Assembly (NCBI GenBank): GCA_037176885.1
Contig: JAWWNJ010000003.1
Location: 434,001-498,000, forward strand
Length of the DNA stretch: 64,000 nt
Direction of reading: 5' to 3'
From: Favolaschia claudopus
Lineage: Eukaryota; Basidiomycota; Agaricomycetes; Agaricales; Mycenaceae
This document shows positions 40,851-52,442 of this stretch, in pieces. Below the pieces are notes generated by a model that did no database searches, was not told where the DNA came from, and saw only the letters and a list, made by a program, of their open reading frames with translations. The position numbers were made by a program, and so were the translations under genes. The stretch's first letter is position 1; each line of letters starts with the position of its first letter.

Positions 40851-40945
40851 GAGAGTTTGCGGTGAGCGGCCAGAAGCCACCTGGCGGCTCTAATGGCATG
40901 CGGATTGGAGCGGCTATGCTGTCTGGCGGCTCGTTTGGCGGCTGG
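40851..40945 (+). repeat. Single arm of the GAGACTTTGCG MITE family
   Basis: After TA: GAGAGTTTGCGGTGAGCGG then repeated GGCGGCT words and GGCATGCGGATTGGAGCGG, matching the arm at 47798-47890. No right arm found nearby. Confidence 0.5.
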
Positions 40946-41930
40946 TAAGACTGGTTCAAATTTGGTTTTGCGAGGTCTATTCTTAGTACTTAGTCATCTA
41001 TATCTTATAATAATAAAGTTCCATTTTTATAGTAACTGGAGGTTTTCCGATCATACTACTGGGTCTTCAGAGGGGTAAAATTGCCGAAAAAGAAATCGAA
41101 AAGAGAGAGAAAGGGAGAGTTTCTGGAACTCAGGCTGGTGATTGCCCAGACAGTTCAGAGGATAAGTCTTGCTATTCAGGTTCACCACCAATGCAGAATG
41201 TCCACAAATGATACTCATTGAATTCCAATTTAAATACACATTAATACAGAAAGGCATAAGCTACATCCGCACATCGGAAAACAGACACAAGAATGCGACA
41301 GAAAATGCGAAGGGGGGCAATGAGAATTCATCTAGATGAAAGAATCTGAATTTGAGGGTATTGGGATGTGCTCAGCGAGCTTTGTGCCATTAATTGGGCA
41401 AGCGGAGGCATATGAGACGGATCAAACTAGATTGCAGGAATAAAACACACCTGAGAACCATAAGAGCTCTTCCCGCAAACTCGTCTATTTCATTGGACCC
41501 CTCCATAATGAATTTTGGCCAGAAAACGTGCTCGCAGGGGTCTATTGTGATTCAGAACTTGAATGAAGCAAAACGGTCCACATTGTGATTTCTGCTGCAC
41601 AGCTGGGGTCAACAAGATCCAAAACATGCCAGGAAGCTTCAGTTGGTGTAGTATGTAGCTCACAGAGCTCTCCAAGTGCATATAAAGACATGAAGTAGAT
41701 CACACTGGGAGTATTTCGTAAGCGCACATGACTGATTGATTGATTGCATCACTGATGTCTCAAATCCGCTCTTTGCAAAAAGTAATTATTATGAGTTTTG
41801 AGCGGATGAAGAATTCCTCTTGAGGGATTATATTACTATCTAATCGGAGTGTTTCGGCCAGAGGATCAGGCGTGGGAAGGTTCTGATCAGGTGCAATAAA
41901 TTTCGTTCATGTTAGGTCGAGCGCACCATA
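40946..41930. other. No supported gene
   Basis: AT-rich sequence without recognisable genes or paired repeats. Confidence 0.45.
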
Positions 41931-42175
41931 GTATTTCGTTCAATTCGTAGGGTCACGGGTCACAGACTCGAAATCCTACAAAATTTTTCGTCACAGGATG
42001 GCCGTACGAAAGGTCCGCCAAAGCCACACGTTTTTTTGGCCGTTTTCAGGGCCTAAGACAGGGTAAGTTAAAAATACTTATTTCGTAAGTCACACTGTCC
42101 CAAGCTCTCCTTACAAAAGGTCAGGTTCGTAAGGGGTGTCACATCCAAAATCGGCTTACGAATTGAACGAAATAC
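41931..42175. mobile_element. 245-bp TA-type MITE
   Basis: Ends GTATTTCGTTCAATTCGTA, perfectly inverted, TA duplications. A related tip occurs at 62851. Confidence 0.8.
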
Positions 42176-42354
42176 TACAGTATTTTGGGGTGCTGAATCT
42201 CATTTCGAACTCGGTTGGACCCAAGGGGGTACGAGGAAAATCAAAATGATACCTACAGGGATTGATTCACTTCATGTACAGTGAAGCACAGTAGAGGAGG
42301 GCTGGAGGAGGATGTACGGGAAGCGTGTAGGTAGTATAAATGTCCATAAGATAG

Positions 42355-42816
42355 CTAAGTAATCCACAGACGGATTTCGGGATGAAGGTCATCCACTGCT
42401 GGATGGCCGCTTTCAAGGCACTGATTAGCGACAGGCGAGAACACGGTGGAGAGGTCGAAGAATTGGTTTTGGTGAGGTTGAGAGGGGATTCGAGCGCGTA
42501 AGAGGGGCGGAAGTGCGGGGCAAGGCTGGAATTCGCGAGAAACGCGAATTTCGACGGTCGCGAGGATGGTTGATGTGTGGGTCAACGGTGAAGTTCCCAG
42601 CGCAGTGGGAAGGTGCACTGGATGTAAATGGTGATAGTGAGGGGGGCTTTGACATGCGCGAGGGGCGGAAGCGAAGCATTGAGGTGTGAAAGATCTGAAT
42701 ATTGATGTGCGGCACGACGACTGATGGGTAGGTCGGCGGTGACATCCCAGAAATGGCGAAGAGACTGCGGAGCGTACTGTTAGGGTAGTCTCGGATACCC
42801 AGACGTTCCTCCGCAT
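42355..42816 (-). CDS. Uncharacterised ORF with a TATA box
   Basis: 153 codons from ATG 42816 on the minus strand, with TATATAAGG about 23 bp upstream (42846-42838). The product is Pro/Ser/His-rich with no recognised domain. The TATA box is unusually close to the ATG, so the real product may start elsewhere or this may be the promoter of a lost gene. Low confidence. Confidence 0.25.
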   Translation of the reverse strand: MRRNVWVSETTLTVRSAVSSPFLGCHRRPTHQSSCRTSIFRSFTPQCFASAPRACQSPPHYHHLHPVHLPTALGTSPLTHTSTILATVEIRVSREFQPCPALPPLLRARIPSQPHQNQFFDLSTVFSPVANQCLESGHPAVDDLHPEIRLWIT

Positions 42817-42846
42817 TCCGTGTACCGGGGCTCTTTCCTTATATAG

Positions 42847-44553
42847 TGAATGCAGGACATTTTTGACACAAGTTCAAGATAAACTCAGCAATTCCACAAG
42901 TTGAACCAAACAAAAAGGTTGAGCCGTTGTAGCGCTATGACGCGAACAATTCTGCCATTTTGATCAAATTTCGGCACATTCCGGTCAAAATAGCGCCTTT
43001 TTGCCTGCATATTTTTGCTTGGTCTAACTTAGAGAAATACTCAGTGAATATTATAGGCTATAGAATGAGAAAGTCAGCTCTGAGATTGATCGTAATCTGA
43101 GCAATCTGGAAAGTCGGATTTTCTGTGTTGTGGCCTGCCTGATGGCGCATCATATTTTGCCGCAAAACAAATGCGGCAGGATAATGCCCCTTGATTCTAC
43201 AAACTACACTGTAAGTCATTTGAAGCCGAAATGTATGTCCATTGTTGAGAAATATGCGGAATATCTGTCAGCGTAATTCGCTGTTCGGTATCGCCCGTAT
43301 CGAGTAGTCAAGACGAGAAGTCGAAAGAAATTGCGTTTGTGTAGAGAACGTCGTGGTTCCGGTTACAAACGCATAAAGACTACGTAATGGTTACGAGAGT
43401 ACGGTATGCTGTAAAATAAAGAGTGGTAAATAATTACCGCTAACAATATCGATCGGACATTTTTTTTTTGCCGAGTTAGTGTATATAAGCATTACGCTTG
43501 CACAGCCACCCGCCAAATGTTGAAGGTTTTTGCCATCAAAATCCAGGGGAGCACACCTTTCAGTCGGGATTTAGCCTGTGGCTCCACCTTGAAAATATTG
43601 TGTGGAGCCCCGTTTTACATTAGGATTTTGTTTTTGTACCCCCAACAATACGCTCTACTCTGTTTGGGATTTTGAGGTCCTGGGAACTTTTTTTTTAAAA
43701 AAATAGAGAGATTCACAGCTTAAGTAAGAAACTGGAGGCTCTCGGGCATAATTTACGAAACTATGTTGTAAATTCTGTAATCTCTGACTTTGATCACCTG
43801 TGATCGAGATACGCGAACCACACCGGATCTGAGACCAAATTAGGCAACCACAGTTCAACTTGCTCATCGCGCGTGTCGGCGAGCCACAGCAGCCTAACAA
43901 GTTCCTAGATTTGCAATTTTAGTTACACTGAGGACTCTAAATCTTGTGCTTCCCTCCGATTTAGCTCAGGCGGTTAAAATAATGAATAAATCTGGGCTCT
44001 TCCCCAATTATTCCGCACTATGTAGTCCGGCAAAGGGACCGGTTTTCAGCAGGCGCCAACATCAGTATTCAAACTCTCTCTCTCCTGGAAACTTTGTTAC
44101 ATTCTTTCCCTGTTCACCCCTTCTCTCATAGCAAGGCAGAAAACTGATACATTCTACTGCCATCCTCGACTTCAATCCAATGCACGATGACTCTACACTA
44201 CAGGATATAATGCAGGCAGAATCTAATCATACAGTGCACTTTCTACCCTTGCTCTGGATCTGGAATTGATAGTGCCAATATCTGTCCGCTCGAAGGCGGT
44301 GCGATAACGTTGTAAATTCTAGGAACTAAGTAGGAGACATCCCTCTCTTAGTCAGCCGGGCTTAGCGCTCCCGTTCGTCGCTTTGAGCGCACGCTGACAA
44401 CTCGGCATTACCAACAGCAGTACAGAATTTGCATAGGAATTTCGATAGGCAACCGACTTTGATGGATCGAACTCTTACCTATGGCATGTCTTCTTGAACT
44501 TTCCCAACGTAAACACGGAGTGGAAATTCATATTAGTTCATCATGCTTTCATG
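42847..44553. other. No supported gene
   Basis: Unrecognised. A second TATATAAG lies at about 43483 without a convincing ORF. Confidence 0.45.
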
Positions 44554-44664
44554 TACGGTAGGCGGGATGGTCGAGGTTGGTTTTTTTTTGAAGTTTTGAC
44601 ATCCGAGTTCCGAAGAAGTCCGAAGTGTGCGTGAAAGTAAATAATACTACTGATCTTCTTCTTC

Positions 44665-44834
44665 TTCGTCAGATTTACCCGACTCCTTCTCGCCCATTCG
44701 TCACTGCTCCTGGAACGTCTCTCTCGCCTACCATTCCCTACAATAGCTTCCGCTACATCCCTCCTGCACCCCGCTCTGACGCGCCAGCCGTCGACGCAGT
44801 GGATCCGGCAGTGCCTACCTCATATGGTGATTGA
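44665..44834 (+). pseudogene. Captured exon-like fragment
   Basis: Coding-looking stretch QIYPTPSRPFVTAPGTSLSP then YIPPAPRSDAPAVDAVDPAV, ending at a GTGATT. GC-rich and Pro-rich, unlike its AT-rich surroundings. It may be a captured gene or gag fragment in a non-autonomous element; the source is not recognised. Confidence 0.35.
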
Positions 44835-45302
44835 CGTCATCGCATCAATGGGAACTTTTTTTCGGAGCGCTCCAGTGTTTTGTAGATAGCTGGAAATGGT
44901 CGAGGTTCAATTTCAGAAATACCATATAGGTCCGTAGGGTAAAATTTCCGGATTTTCGACTGATTTACTCTATTTTTTGGCATTGATGGCGCCCTAGAGG
45001 AGTCAAAAAAGGTGATTTTTTTCTGCAAAGTGCGGGAAACGCTTAGTTTAGAGCAGCTGCGTCGGCCCAGCTATCCAAAATCTCGCTTCCATGGCTGGTT
45101 CGCGAAATAGACCTCTGAAATTGGCCGTTGTTTTACTCTATGAAACCTAAGATGAACGGAGCAAGGGGCGTTGGTTTTCCGGCACGTGTGAAATCGAAAG
45201 TGATCAATTGATGATCGTCCAACCCCAAAAGAAATTTGTGATCAGCTGAAACTTGTGCGCTTCAACCCAAAGCTCATTGAACCTCTGGCCGTGTAGGTAT
45301 GG

Positions 45303-45436
45303 GAATGCGCGATAGCCTCTCCGCACAGTCTTCCTAATTAGGCAGTTACATCACGTACTTAGCCGCGGCACTTCGGACTTCTTCGGAACTCGGATGTCAA
45401 AAGGTCAAAATCAACCTCGACCATCCCGCCTACCGT
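45303..45436 (-). repeat. Right arm of the TACGGTAGGCGG family
   Basis: Inverse of the 40616 arm: TTACATCACGTACTTAGCCG ... CTCGACCATCCCGCCTACCG. Confidence 0.65.
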
Positions 45437-45525
45437 CAACATAGACCACCAGGTAACATATCTCCCCTTTCTTTCCCTTGACGACGTACAGGCATGGGTT
45501 GACTGCTGTAACAGACTTGTATGAT

Positions 45526-45574
45526 GGGACGGATAGTCCAACGGTTGTGTCGTGTGCAATTCCGGCACGTTCCA
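45526..45574 (+). ncRNA. Third tRNA-like module
   Basis: GGGACG (45526-45531) pairs with CGTTCC (45568-45573). A box TAGTCCAACGG; B-box-like GTGTGCAATTCC inside a stem GTGTCG/CGGCAC; discriminator A; TTTT at 45575-45578. Relative to the module at 20625 the acceptor pair A-T is changed to G-C, and the PBS at 45595 carries the matching change. Confidence 0.55.
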
Positions 45575-45594
45575 TTTTACTCAGTCGTTACATT

Positions 45595-45606
45595 TGGTGG
45601 AACGTC
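45595..45606 (+). promoter_or_regulatory. Primer-binding site TGGTGGAACGTC
   Basis: Two nt after the LTR end. Its first 11 nt are the exact complement of ACGTTCCA plus CCA, the predicted 3' end of the module at 45526-45574. Confidence 0.6.
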
Positions 45607-46864
45607 AAATGGTCTTGCGTTCCAACCAGCCATGGAAGCGAGATTTTGGATAGCTGGGCCGACGCAGCTGCTCTAAACTAAGCGTTTCCCGCACTTTGCA
45701 GAAAAAAATCACCTTTTTTGACTCCTCTAGGGCGCCATCAATGCCAAAAAATAGAGTAAATCAGTCGAAAATCCGGAAATTTTACCCTACGGACCTATAT
45801 GGTATTTCTGAAATTGAACCTCGACCATCCCGCCTACCGTAACTTGGGCTCAGTAAGGAAGGATTTACAAAGGCTTTGAAGGAGTCGGGTAAAATCTGAC
45901 GAAGAAGAAGAAGATCAGTAGTATTATTTACTTTCACGCACACTTCGGACTTCTTCGGAACTCGGATGTCAAAACTTCAAAAAAAACCAACCTCGACCAT
46001 CCCGCCTACCGTACGACCGAAGAAGTCCGAAGTGTGCCGCGGCTAAGTACGTGATGCTAACTGCCAAATTAGGAAGACAGTGTTGAGTCTATCCTCAGGC
46101 TATCGCACGTTCCCATGCCTAGTTGAGGTACAGGTGAAAGCTAAGGAAGCTTATTTTAACGGAAACGAAATTATAGAGTATTCTGAGGCAACCCCCGTGC
46201 AAAATTGAGGACATTGTGAAGTGTTGTCTGTGGCTGTGTAATGCGGCCGCCTCAAAGTTGGGGTTATTACGCCTCAATTCTATGCACAAACATGGTCCGG
46301 AAATTCAACACAGTAACCTGTGTACTACTGATGATCGAAGAAAAATAACTGCTTGAGCTCTAGGCCTCTATTCATCTACTATTAGATGCCTAAGAAAAAA
46401 CATTAGATCTGCCCCCAGTATGTTCGGTTTCCGTGCCGCGCAAAGTTAAAATGAGCTGATATAGAGCTAATTCGAGCTATTAATATTCAATAGTGACTAG
46501 ATTCATTGATTCTGTATCTCTGCCTACCTAGAAATCGTCGAGGTTGAATTTTTTTGAGCTGCATTGATGCGATCAATAGGCATTCCCACGGTTCAACTTG
46601 TCAACGACCAGTACAATTTCGGAGCGTAAAGATGCAAAAGGGAGATTCTGGACAAGTAACATGACTATAATACCTTTACTCTAGTCTTGGGCAGAGAATC
46701 AAGATCAATTCAATCAAATCCGCAATGCAATTGTCTTAGTTTCTGCTCCAAAAGAATCAAATCAGGAAGAACAAGACACTATAAGCAATTGCAGTCTGGT
46801 CTACGCTCCGAGGGATTTCAAATAGTAAGTGAATAATACTACTAATCTTCTTCTTCTTCGTCAG

Positions 46865-47034
46865 ATTCACCCGACTCCTTCAAAGCCTTTGTAAATCCTT
46901 CCTTACTGAGCCCAAGTCCATCACACCGGTCAACGCACTCGTGGCTCTGAACAAAGGTATCGATGCCTTCCTGGCCATGATCACCGACCCCGCTGGCACT
47001 GTCAATTCTGAGGGCATTGCAGAAAAAGATTGCT
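46865..47034 (+). pseudogene. Captured exon-like fragment (unit 1)
   Basis: Coding-looking EPKSITPVNALVALNKGIDA then FLAMITDPAGTVNSEGIAEK, GC-rich in an AT-rich setting, next to the same CTTCTTCTTCTTCGTCAGAT boundary as the fragment at 44665. The two may be neighbouring exons of one source gene. It is repeated at 50629-50798. Confidence 0.35.
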
Positions 47035-47431
47035 CAAGTAGTACGCACGTAACGCACCCATTGCTTGTGTGAGTCATCATGTCGAATAAGACATTGAGTC
47101 CGTCTCCATGTTCATTGACAGCTGTTGAAGCTACAAGGGATACATTTATTAGGATAAATCTCAACATGGGGCCGAACCCTCAATTATTTCAATGCAGCTT
47201 ATGATGTTCATGTGTATGCTTCCCCAACTCTTCAAGTATCAAATTTTGACGAACATTTTACAGTAATCTATTCAATTGGCTGTGGCCAAAAATTATTCAG
47301 CTCTGTCTGGATGATTTTGTTGATTACTGGAATAATCACCGTATTCGGTTACAGAAGGACAAAGTCCTTCCTTCTGGGTTCTCGCCAAATTACATTTGTG
47401 ATTTTCCAGAACGGTTGGGACTTGTTAAATA

Positions 47432-47626
47432 GAGACTTTGCGGTAGCCACTGGTGGCTATTGGTGGCTAATTTTTCTCGGGACCGGATGACAGCCTCTGG
47501 GTAGATTAGCCACTATTTGTACTACCTATTCACGGGATGCTAGGGTGGCTAACTCTAGCGGGAGGCTCAAAGAACTATTGCACACGAAGAGCCAAAAATA
47601 GCCACCGGTGGCTTCCGCAAAGTCTC
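47432..47626. mobile_element. 195-bp TA-type MITE (unit 1)
   Basis: Ends GAGACTTTGCGGTAGCCAC, inverted, TA duplications. Repeated at 51196-51390. Confidence 0.7.
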
Positions 47627-47797
47627 TAATTTGGTGAGCAGGCACCGCAAGAATACATTGATCAGCTTCGACAGAATATCCCAAAGTCGAGGGAGGAGTG
47701 CTATCGTTGGGTGTCAGACGAGTTTGATACACAGGCAGCAAAACTGTATGAACAGATTGGGAGTCCGAAGTAGAAGCTGACTGATGGGTGGACAATA

Positions 47798-48678
47798 GAG
47801 ACTTTGCGCAGAGCCACCGGGAGCCACCCGGTGGCTCTCACGGCATGCGCTGTGGAGCGGCTACGCGCTATGGTGGCTCATTCGGTGGCTGGAAGAACAA
47901 CTTGAAATTCATTTTCTTCGGCATTTTTTCATCCCCCTGGATGACCTCGAAGCGCTAGGCTCCCAAACCCCCGGGAAGCACACCAAGGTTCCACGCCAAC
48001 CGTCGGTTTTGCAAGAACCGGCCAAAAACGCACCAAATAAAGCGGGAAACTGGTAATCTAACCACGACACCTCACTACATTGAGGTATAGTCACAGAGGT
48101 AAGGTAGACCCCATCCACCCTCGACGAACATCACATGACTTTTCTATTTTCGGCGAGATCGTCAATATTGAAGGACTCACGTAGTATGAGCCAAATTCCT
48201 TCGACCAATTTGTTTAAATTGTTATAAAGGGTGTATATACAAAGTACTAGAGCTCTACAATCGGTGTGCAAGCTCGAATTAAGCCAACTAGGTTTTTGTG
48301 ATGGGACATCAACGAGAGATCCATTTTGGTACACTGCCGCTATCTTCGATAATTCCAGCTCAGGGAGATACTAAAATGTTATGGATTGAGGGAAGAAAAG
48401 TAAGATACAGGACAAATACACAATCTGGTCGAAGGGATTTGGCTAATTAAAGCTGCAAGGTATGGAATGGACCAGTTTTTGTGAACTTCGCCGAAAATGG
48501 AAATATCATGTGATGTTCGTCGAGGGTGGATGGGGTCTACCTTACCATGTAGATACTTGAAGCCCCACCTGCAACGCGGGCGACGAGCCACCAAACGAGC
48601 CACCATATGCCGTAGCCGCTCCACAGCGCATGCCGTGAGAGCCACTGGGTGGCTACCGGTGGCTCTGCGCAAAGTCTC
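47798..48678. mobile_element. 881-bp TA-type element (unit 1)
   Basis: Ends GAGACTTTGCGCAGAGCCAC with arms of about 95 bp rich in GAGCCACC/GGTGGCTC words, TA duplications. The interior ORFs are short and unrecognised. Repeated at 51562-52442. Confidence 0.7.
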
Positions 48679-51195
48679 TAATATTTTGCCGCATGCTGCC
48701 TTTGCTGCAGTAGTTAGATGTTACCTGTAATACCGAATTATATGGTATGACATCAATGCTCAAAAGTTCTTTAAGTTAACAGCAGAGCGTCATCTAGTAC
48801 CTCCTGACTGACCAGACTTGATTGATCTATCCGGCAGACTGGCTCCCAGTCAAGGAACGCAGCAATAAGAAAACAAAATTGTTTCAATATTCTGAGCATA
48901 CTTCCAATGTATGACGCAAATGGATTTTGAGCGTTGTAGCGCATACGATCCGCATTGAGGTCGAGATTGATGATAGTGATTAATTGATGCACCTTATTTC
49001 CCCATTCAACGGCCGACAATTTTCCCCCCACCATTCAACTTAACAAAAGATGTCCTATAGGCTCAAAGAAAGAGCTACATACTATCTATACGGGCACTAC
49101 AATGCCCATGGCAAAGTGGTGCTTGAATTTTCTAGATTCCGACCGACTCGGCATTTGCCTGATTTGGCAGTTTCATCACGTACTTAGCCGCGGCACTTCG
49201 GACTTCTTCGGAACTCGGATGTCAAAATGTCAAAACCAACCTCGACCATCCCGACGGTAGGCGGGATGGTCGAGGTTCAATTTCAGAAATTCCCGCGGAG
49301 CGGAGTTGAAATCCGGGAAAGGGCATCCAGTTTCAGGCATTTTCGGGTACTACCATGTAGCTCGGGGGGCACTATAAACCTCATATCAAAGGTCTCCTCA
49401 GTCCGACAGAGCTGTTTGAGCTAAAAACAAGCAAAAAGAATGCATTTTTAAGGCATTAAATAGAGCCAACCTGATGATGTATCAATGATGTAAATGATCG
49501 CCGAGCAGGTGTCCTGGATGACGAAGACTTTTTTGCTTGTTTTGCGGGTCTCCATGAGTGCAGAACCTAACTGGAAGCCTATGATCTACCAGGCCACAAG
49601 CTAGGAGCTTCACTATATATCGAAAGTATCAAATATAAGTAGTATAAGTCGGGTAAAATCTGACGAAGAAGAAGAAGATCAGTAGTATTATTTACTTTCA
49701 CGCACACTTCGGACTTCTTCGGAACTCGGATGTCAAAACTTCAAAAAAAACCAACCTCGACCATCCCGCCTACCGTACGACCGAAGAAGTCCGAAGTGTG
49801 CCGCGGCTAAGTACGTGATGCTAACTGCCAAATTAGGAAGACAGTGTTGAGTCTATCCTCAGGCTATCGCACGTTCCCATGCCTAGTTGAGGTACAGGTG
49901 AAAGCTAAGGAAGCTTATTTTAACGGAAACGAAATTATAGAGTATTCTGAGGCAACCCCCGTGCAAAATTGAGGACATTGTGAAGTGTTGTCTGTGGCTG
50001 TGTAATGCGGCCGCCTCAAAGTTGGGGTTATTACGCCTCAATTCTATGCACAAACATGGTCCGGAAATTCAACACAGTAACCTGTGTACTACTGATGATC
50101 GAAGAAAAATAACTGCTTGAGCTCTAGGCCTCTATTCATCTACTATTAGATGCCTAAGAAAAAACATTAGATCTGCCCCCAGTATGTTCGGTTTCCGTGC
50201 CGCGCAAAGTTAAAATGAGCTGATATAGAGCTAATTCGAGCTATTAATATTCAATAGTGACTAGATTCATTGATTCTGTATCTCTGCCTACCTAGAAATC
50301 GTCGAGGTTGAATTTTTTTGAGCTGCATTGATGCGATCAATAGGCATTCCCACGGTTCAACTTGTCAACGACCAGTACAATTTCGGAGCGTAAAGATGCA
50401 AAAGGGAGATTCTGGACAAGTAACATGACTATAATACCTTTACTCTAGTCTTGGGCAGAGAATCAAGATCAATTCAATCAAATCCGCAATGCAATTGTCT
50501 TAGTTTCTGCTCCAAAAGAATCAAATCAGGAAGAACAAGACACTATAAGCAATTGCAGTCTGGTCTACGCTCCGAGGGATTTCAAATAGTAAGTGAATAA
50601 TACTACTAATCTTCTTCTTCTTCGTCAGATTCACCCGACTCCTTCAAAGCCTTTGTAAATCCTTCCTTACTGAGCCCAAGTCCATCACACCGGTCAACGC
50701 ACTCGTGGCTCTGAACAAAGGTATCGATGCCTTCCTGGCCATGATCACCGACCCCGCTGGCACTGTCAATTCTGAGGGCATTGCAGAAAAAGATTGCTCA
50801 AGTAGTACGCACGTAACGCACCCATTGCTTGTGTGAGTCATCATGTCGAATAAGACATTGAGTCCGTCTCCATGTTCATTGACAGCTGTTGAAGCTACAA
50901 GGGATACATTTATTAGGATAAATCTCAACATGGGGCCGAACCCTCAATTATTTCAATGCAGCTTATGATGTTCATGTGTATGCTTCCCCAACTCTTCAAG
51001 TATCAAATTTTGACGAACATTTTACAGTAATCTATTCAATTGGCTGTGGCCAAAAATTATTCAGCTCTGTCTGGATGATTTTGTTGATTACTGGAATAAT
51101 CACCGTATTCGGTTACAGAAGGACAAAGTCCTTCCTTCTGGGTTCTCGCCAAATTACATTTGTGATTTTCCAGAACGGTTGGGACTTGTTAAATA

Positions 51196-51390
51196 GAGAC
51201 TTTGCGGTAGCCACTGGTGGCTATTGGTGGCTAATTTTTCTCGGGACCGGATGACAGCCTCTGGGTAGATTAGCCACTATTTGTACTACCTATTCACGGG
51301 ATGCTAGGGTGGCTAACTCTAGCGGGAGGCTCAAAGAACTATTGCACACGAAGAGCCAAAAATAGCCACCGGTGGCTTCCGCAAAGTCTC
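51196..51390. mobile_element. 195-bp TA-type MITE (unit 2)
   Basis: Copy of 47432-47626. Confidence 0.7.
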
Positions 51391-51561
51391 TAATTTGGTG
51401 AGCAGGCACCGCAAGAATACATTGATCAGCTTCGACAGAATATCCCAAAGTCGAGGGAGGAGTGCTATCGTTGGGTGTCAGACGAGTTTGATACACAGGC
51501 AGCAAAACTGTATGAACAGATTGGGAGTCCGAAGTAGAAGCTGACTGATGGGTGGACAATA

Positions 51562-52442
51562 GAGACTTTGCGCAGAGCCACCGGGAGCCACCCGGTGGCT
51601 CTCACGGCATGCGCTGTGGAGCGGCTACGCGCTATGGTGGCTCATTCGGTGGCTGGAAGAACAACTTGAAATTCATTTTCTTCGGCATTTTTTCATCCCC
51701 CTGGATGACCTCGAAGCGCTAGGCTCCCAAACCCCCGGGAAGCACACCAAGGTTCCACGCCAACCGTCGGTTTTGCAAGAACCGGCCAAAAACGCACCAA
51801 ATAAAGCGGGAAACTGGTAATCTAACCACGACACCTCACTACATTGAGGTATAGTCACAGAGGTAAGGTAGACCCCATCCACCCTCGACGAACATCACAT
51901 GACTTTTCTATTTTCGGCGAGATCGTCAATATTGAAGGACTCACGTAGTATGAGCCAAATTCCTTCGACCAATTTGTTTAAATTGTTATAAAGGGTGTAT
52001 ATACAAAGTACTAGAGCTCTACAATCGGTGTGCAAGCTCGAATTAAGCCAACTAGGTTTTTGTGATGGGACATCAACGAGAGATCCATTTTGGTACACTG
52101 CCGCTATCTTCGATAATTCCAGCTCAGGGAGATACTAAAATGTTATGGATTGAGGGAAGAAAAGTAAGATACAGGACAAATACACAATCTGGTCGAAGGG
52201 ATTTGGCTAATTAAAGCTGCAAGGTATGGAATGGACCAGTTTTTGTGAACTTCGCCGAAAATGGAAATATCATGTGATGTTCGTCGAGGGTGGATGGGGT
52301 CTACCTTACCATGTAGATACTTGAAGCCCCACCTGCAACGCGGGCGACGAGCCACCAAACGAGCCACCATATGCCGTAGCCGCTCCACAGCGCATGCCGT
52401 GAGAGCCACTGGGTGGCTACCGGTGGCTCTGCGCAAAGTCTC
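51562..52442. mobile_element. 881-bp TA-type element (unit 2)
   Basis: Copy of 47798-48678. Confidence 0.7.

Larger units (their letters stand above)
45480..45625 (+). repeat. Gypsy-type LTR 3' end plus PBS fragment
   Basis: LTR end TCAGTCGTTACA (to 45592), then TT and TGGTGGAACGTC. It is a relative of, but distinct from, the LTR at 9471. Only the end of the LTR and the start of the internal part remain. Confidence 0.6.
44882..45841. mobile_element. Long-armed inner element of the same family
   Basis: Arms of about 200 bp (GGTCGAGGTTCAATTTCAG through TCGCTTCCATGGCTGG), apparently perfect inverted repeats. It is interrupted by a right arm of the family (45303-45436) and an LTR fragment (about 45480-45625). 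It shares the GATTTACTCTATTTTT word with the MITE at 1995-2421. Confidence 0.75.
44554..46013. mobile_element. TACGGTAGGCGG-family element with nested copy
   Basis: Tips TACGGTAGGCGGGATGGTCG inverted at 44554 and 46013. The arms match over about 130 bp (to CTTCTTCTTCTTCGTCAGAT). It contains a gene fragment and the inner element 44882-45841. No transposase. Confidence 0.75.
45883..49646. repeat. 3764-bp tandem duplication, unit 1
   Basis: Every open frame in this unit recurs with an identical translation 3764 bp downstream. It begins in the right arm of the 44554-46013 element, includes a 3.2-kb family element (46014-49253) and stops inside a J-type element (49254-49646). Confidence 0.9.

Noticed and set aside
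42355..42816. Confident protein-coding gene
   Set aside because: Only a TATA-like motif and an open frame of skewed composition support it; kept as a low-confidence entry only.
47798..48678. 8-bp TSD hAT element
   Set aside because: Flanking octamers do not match; only a TA duplication is supported.
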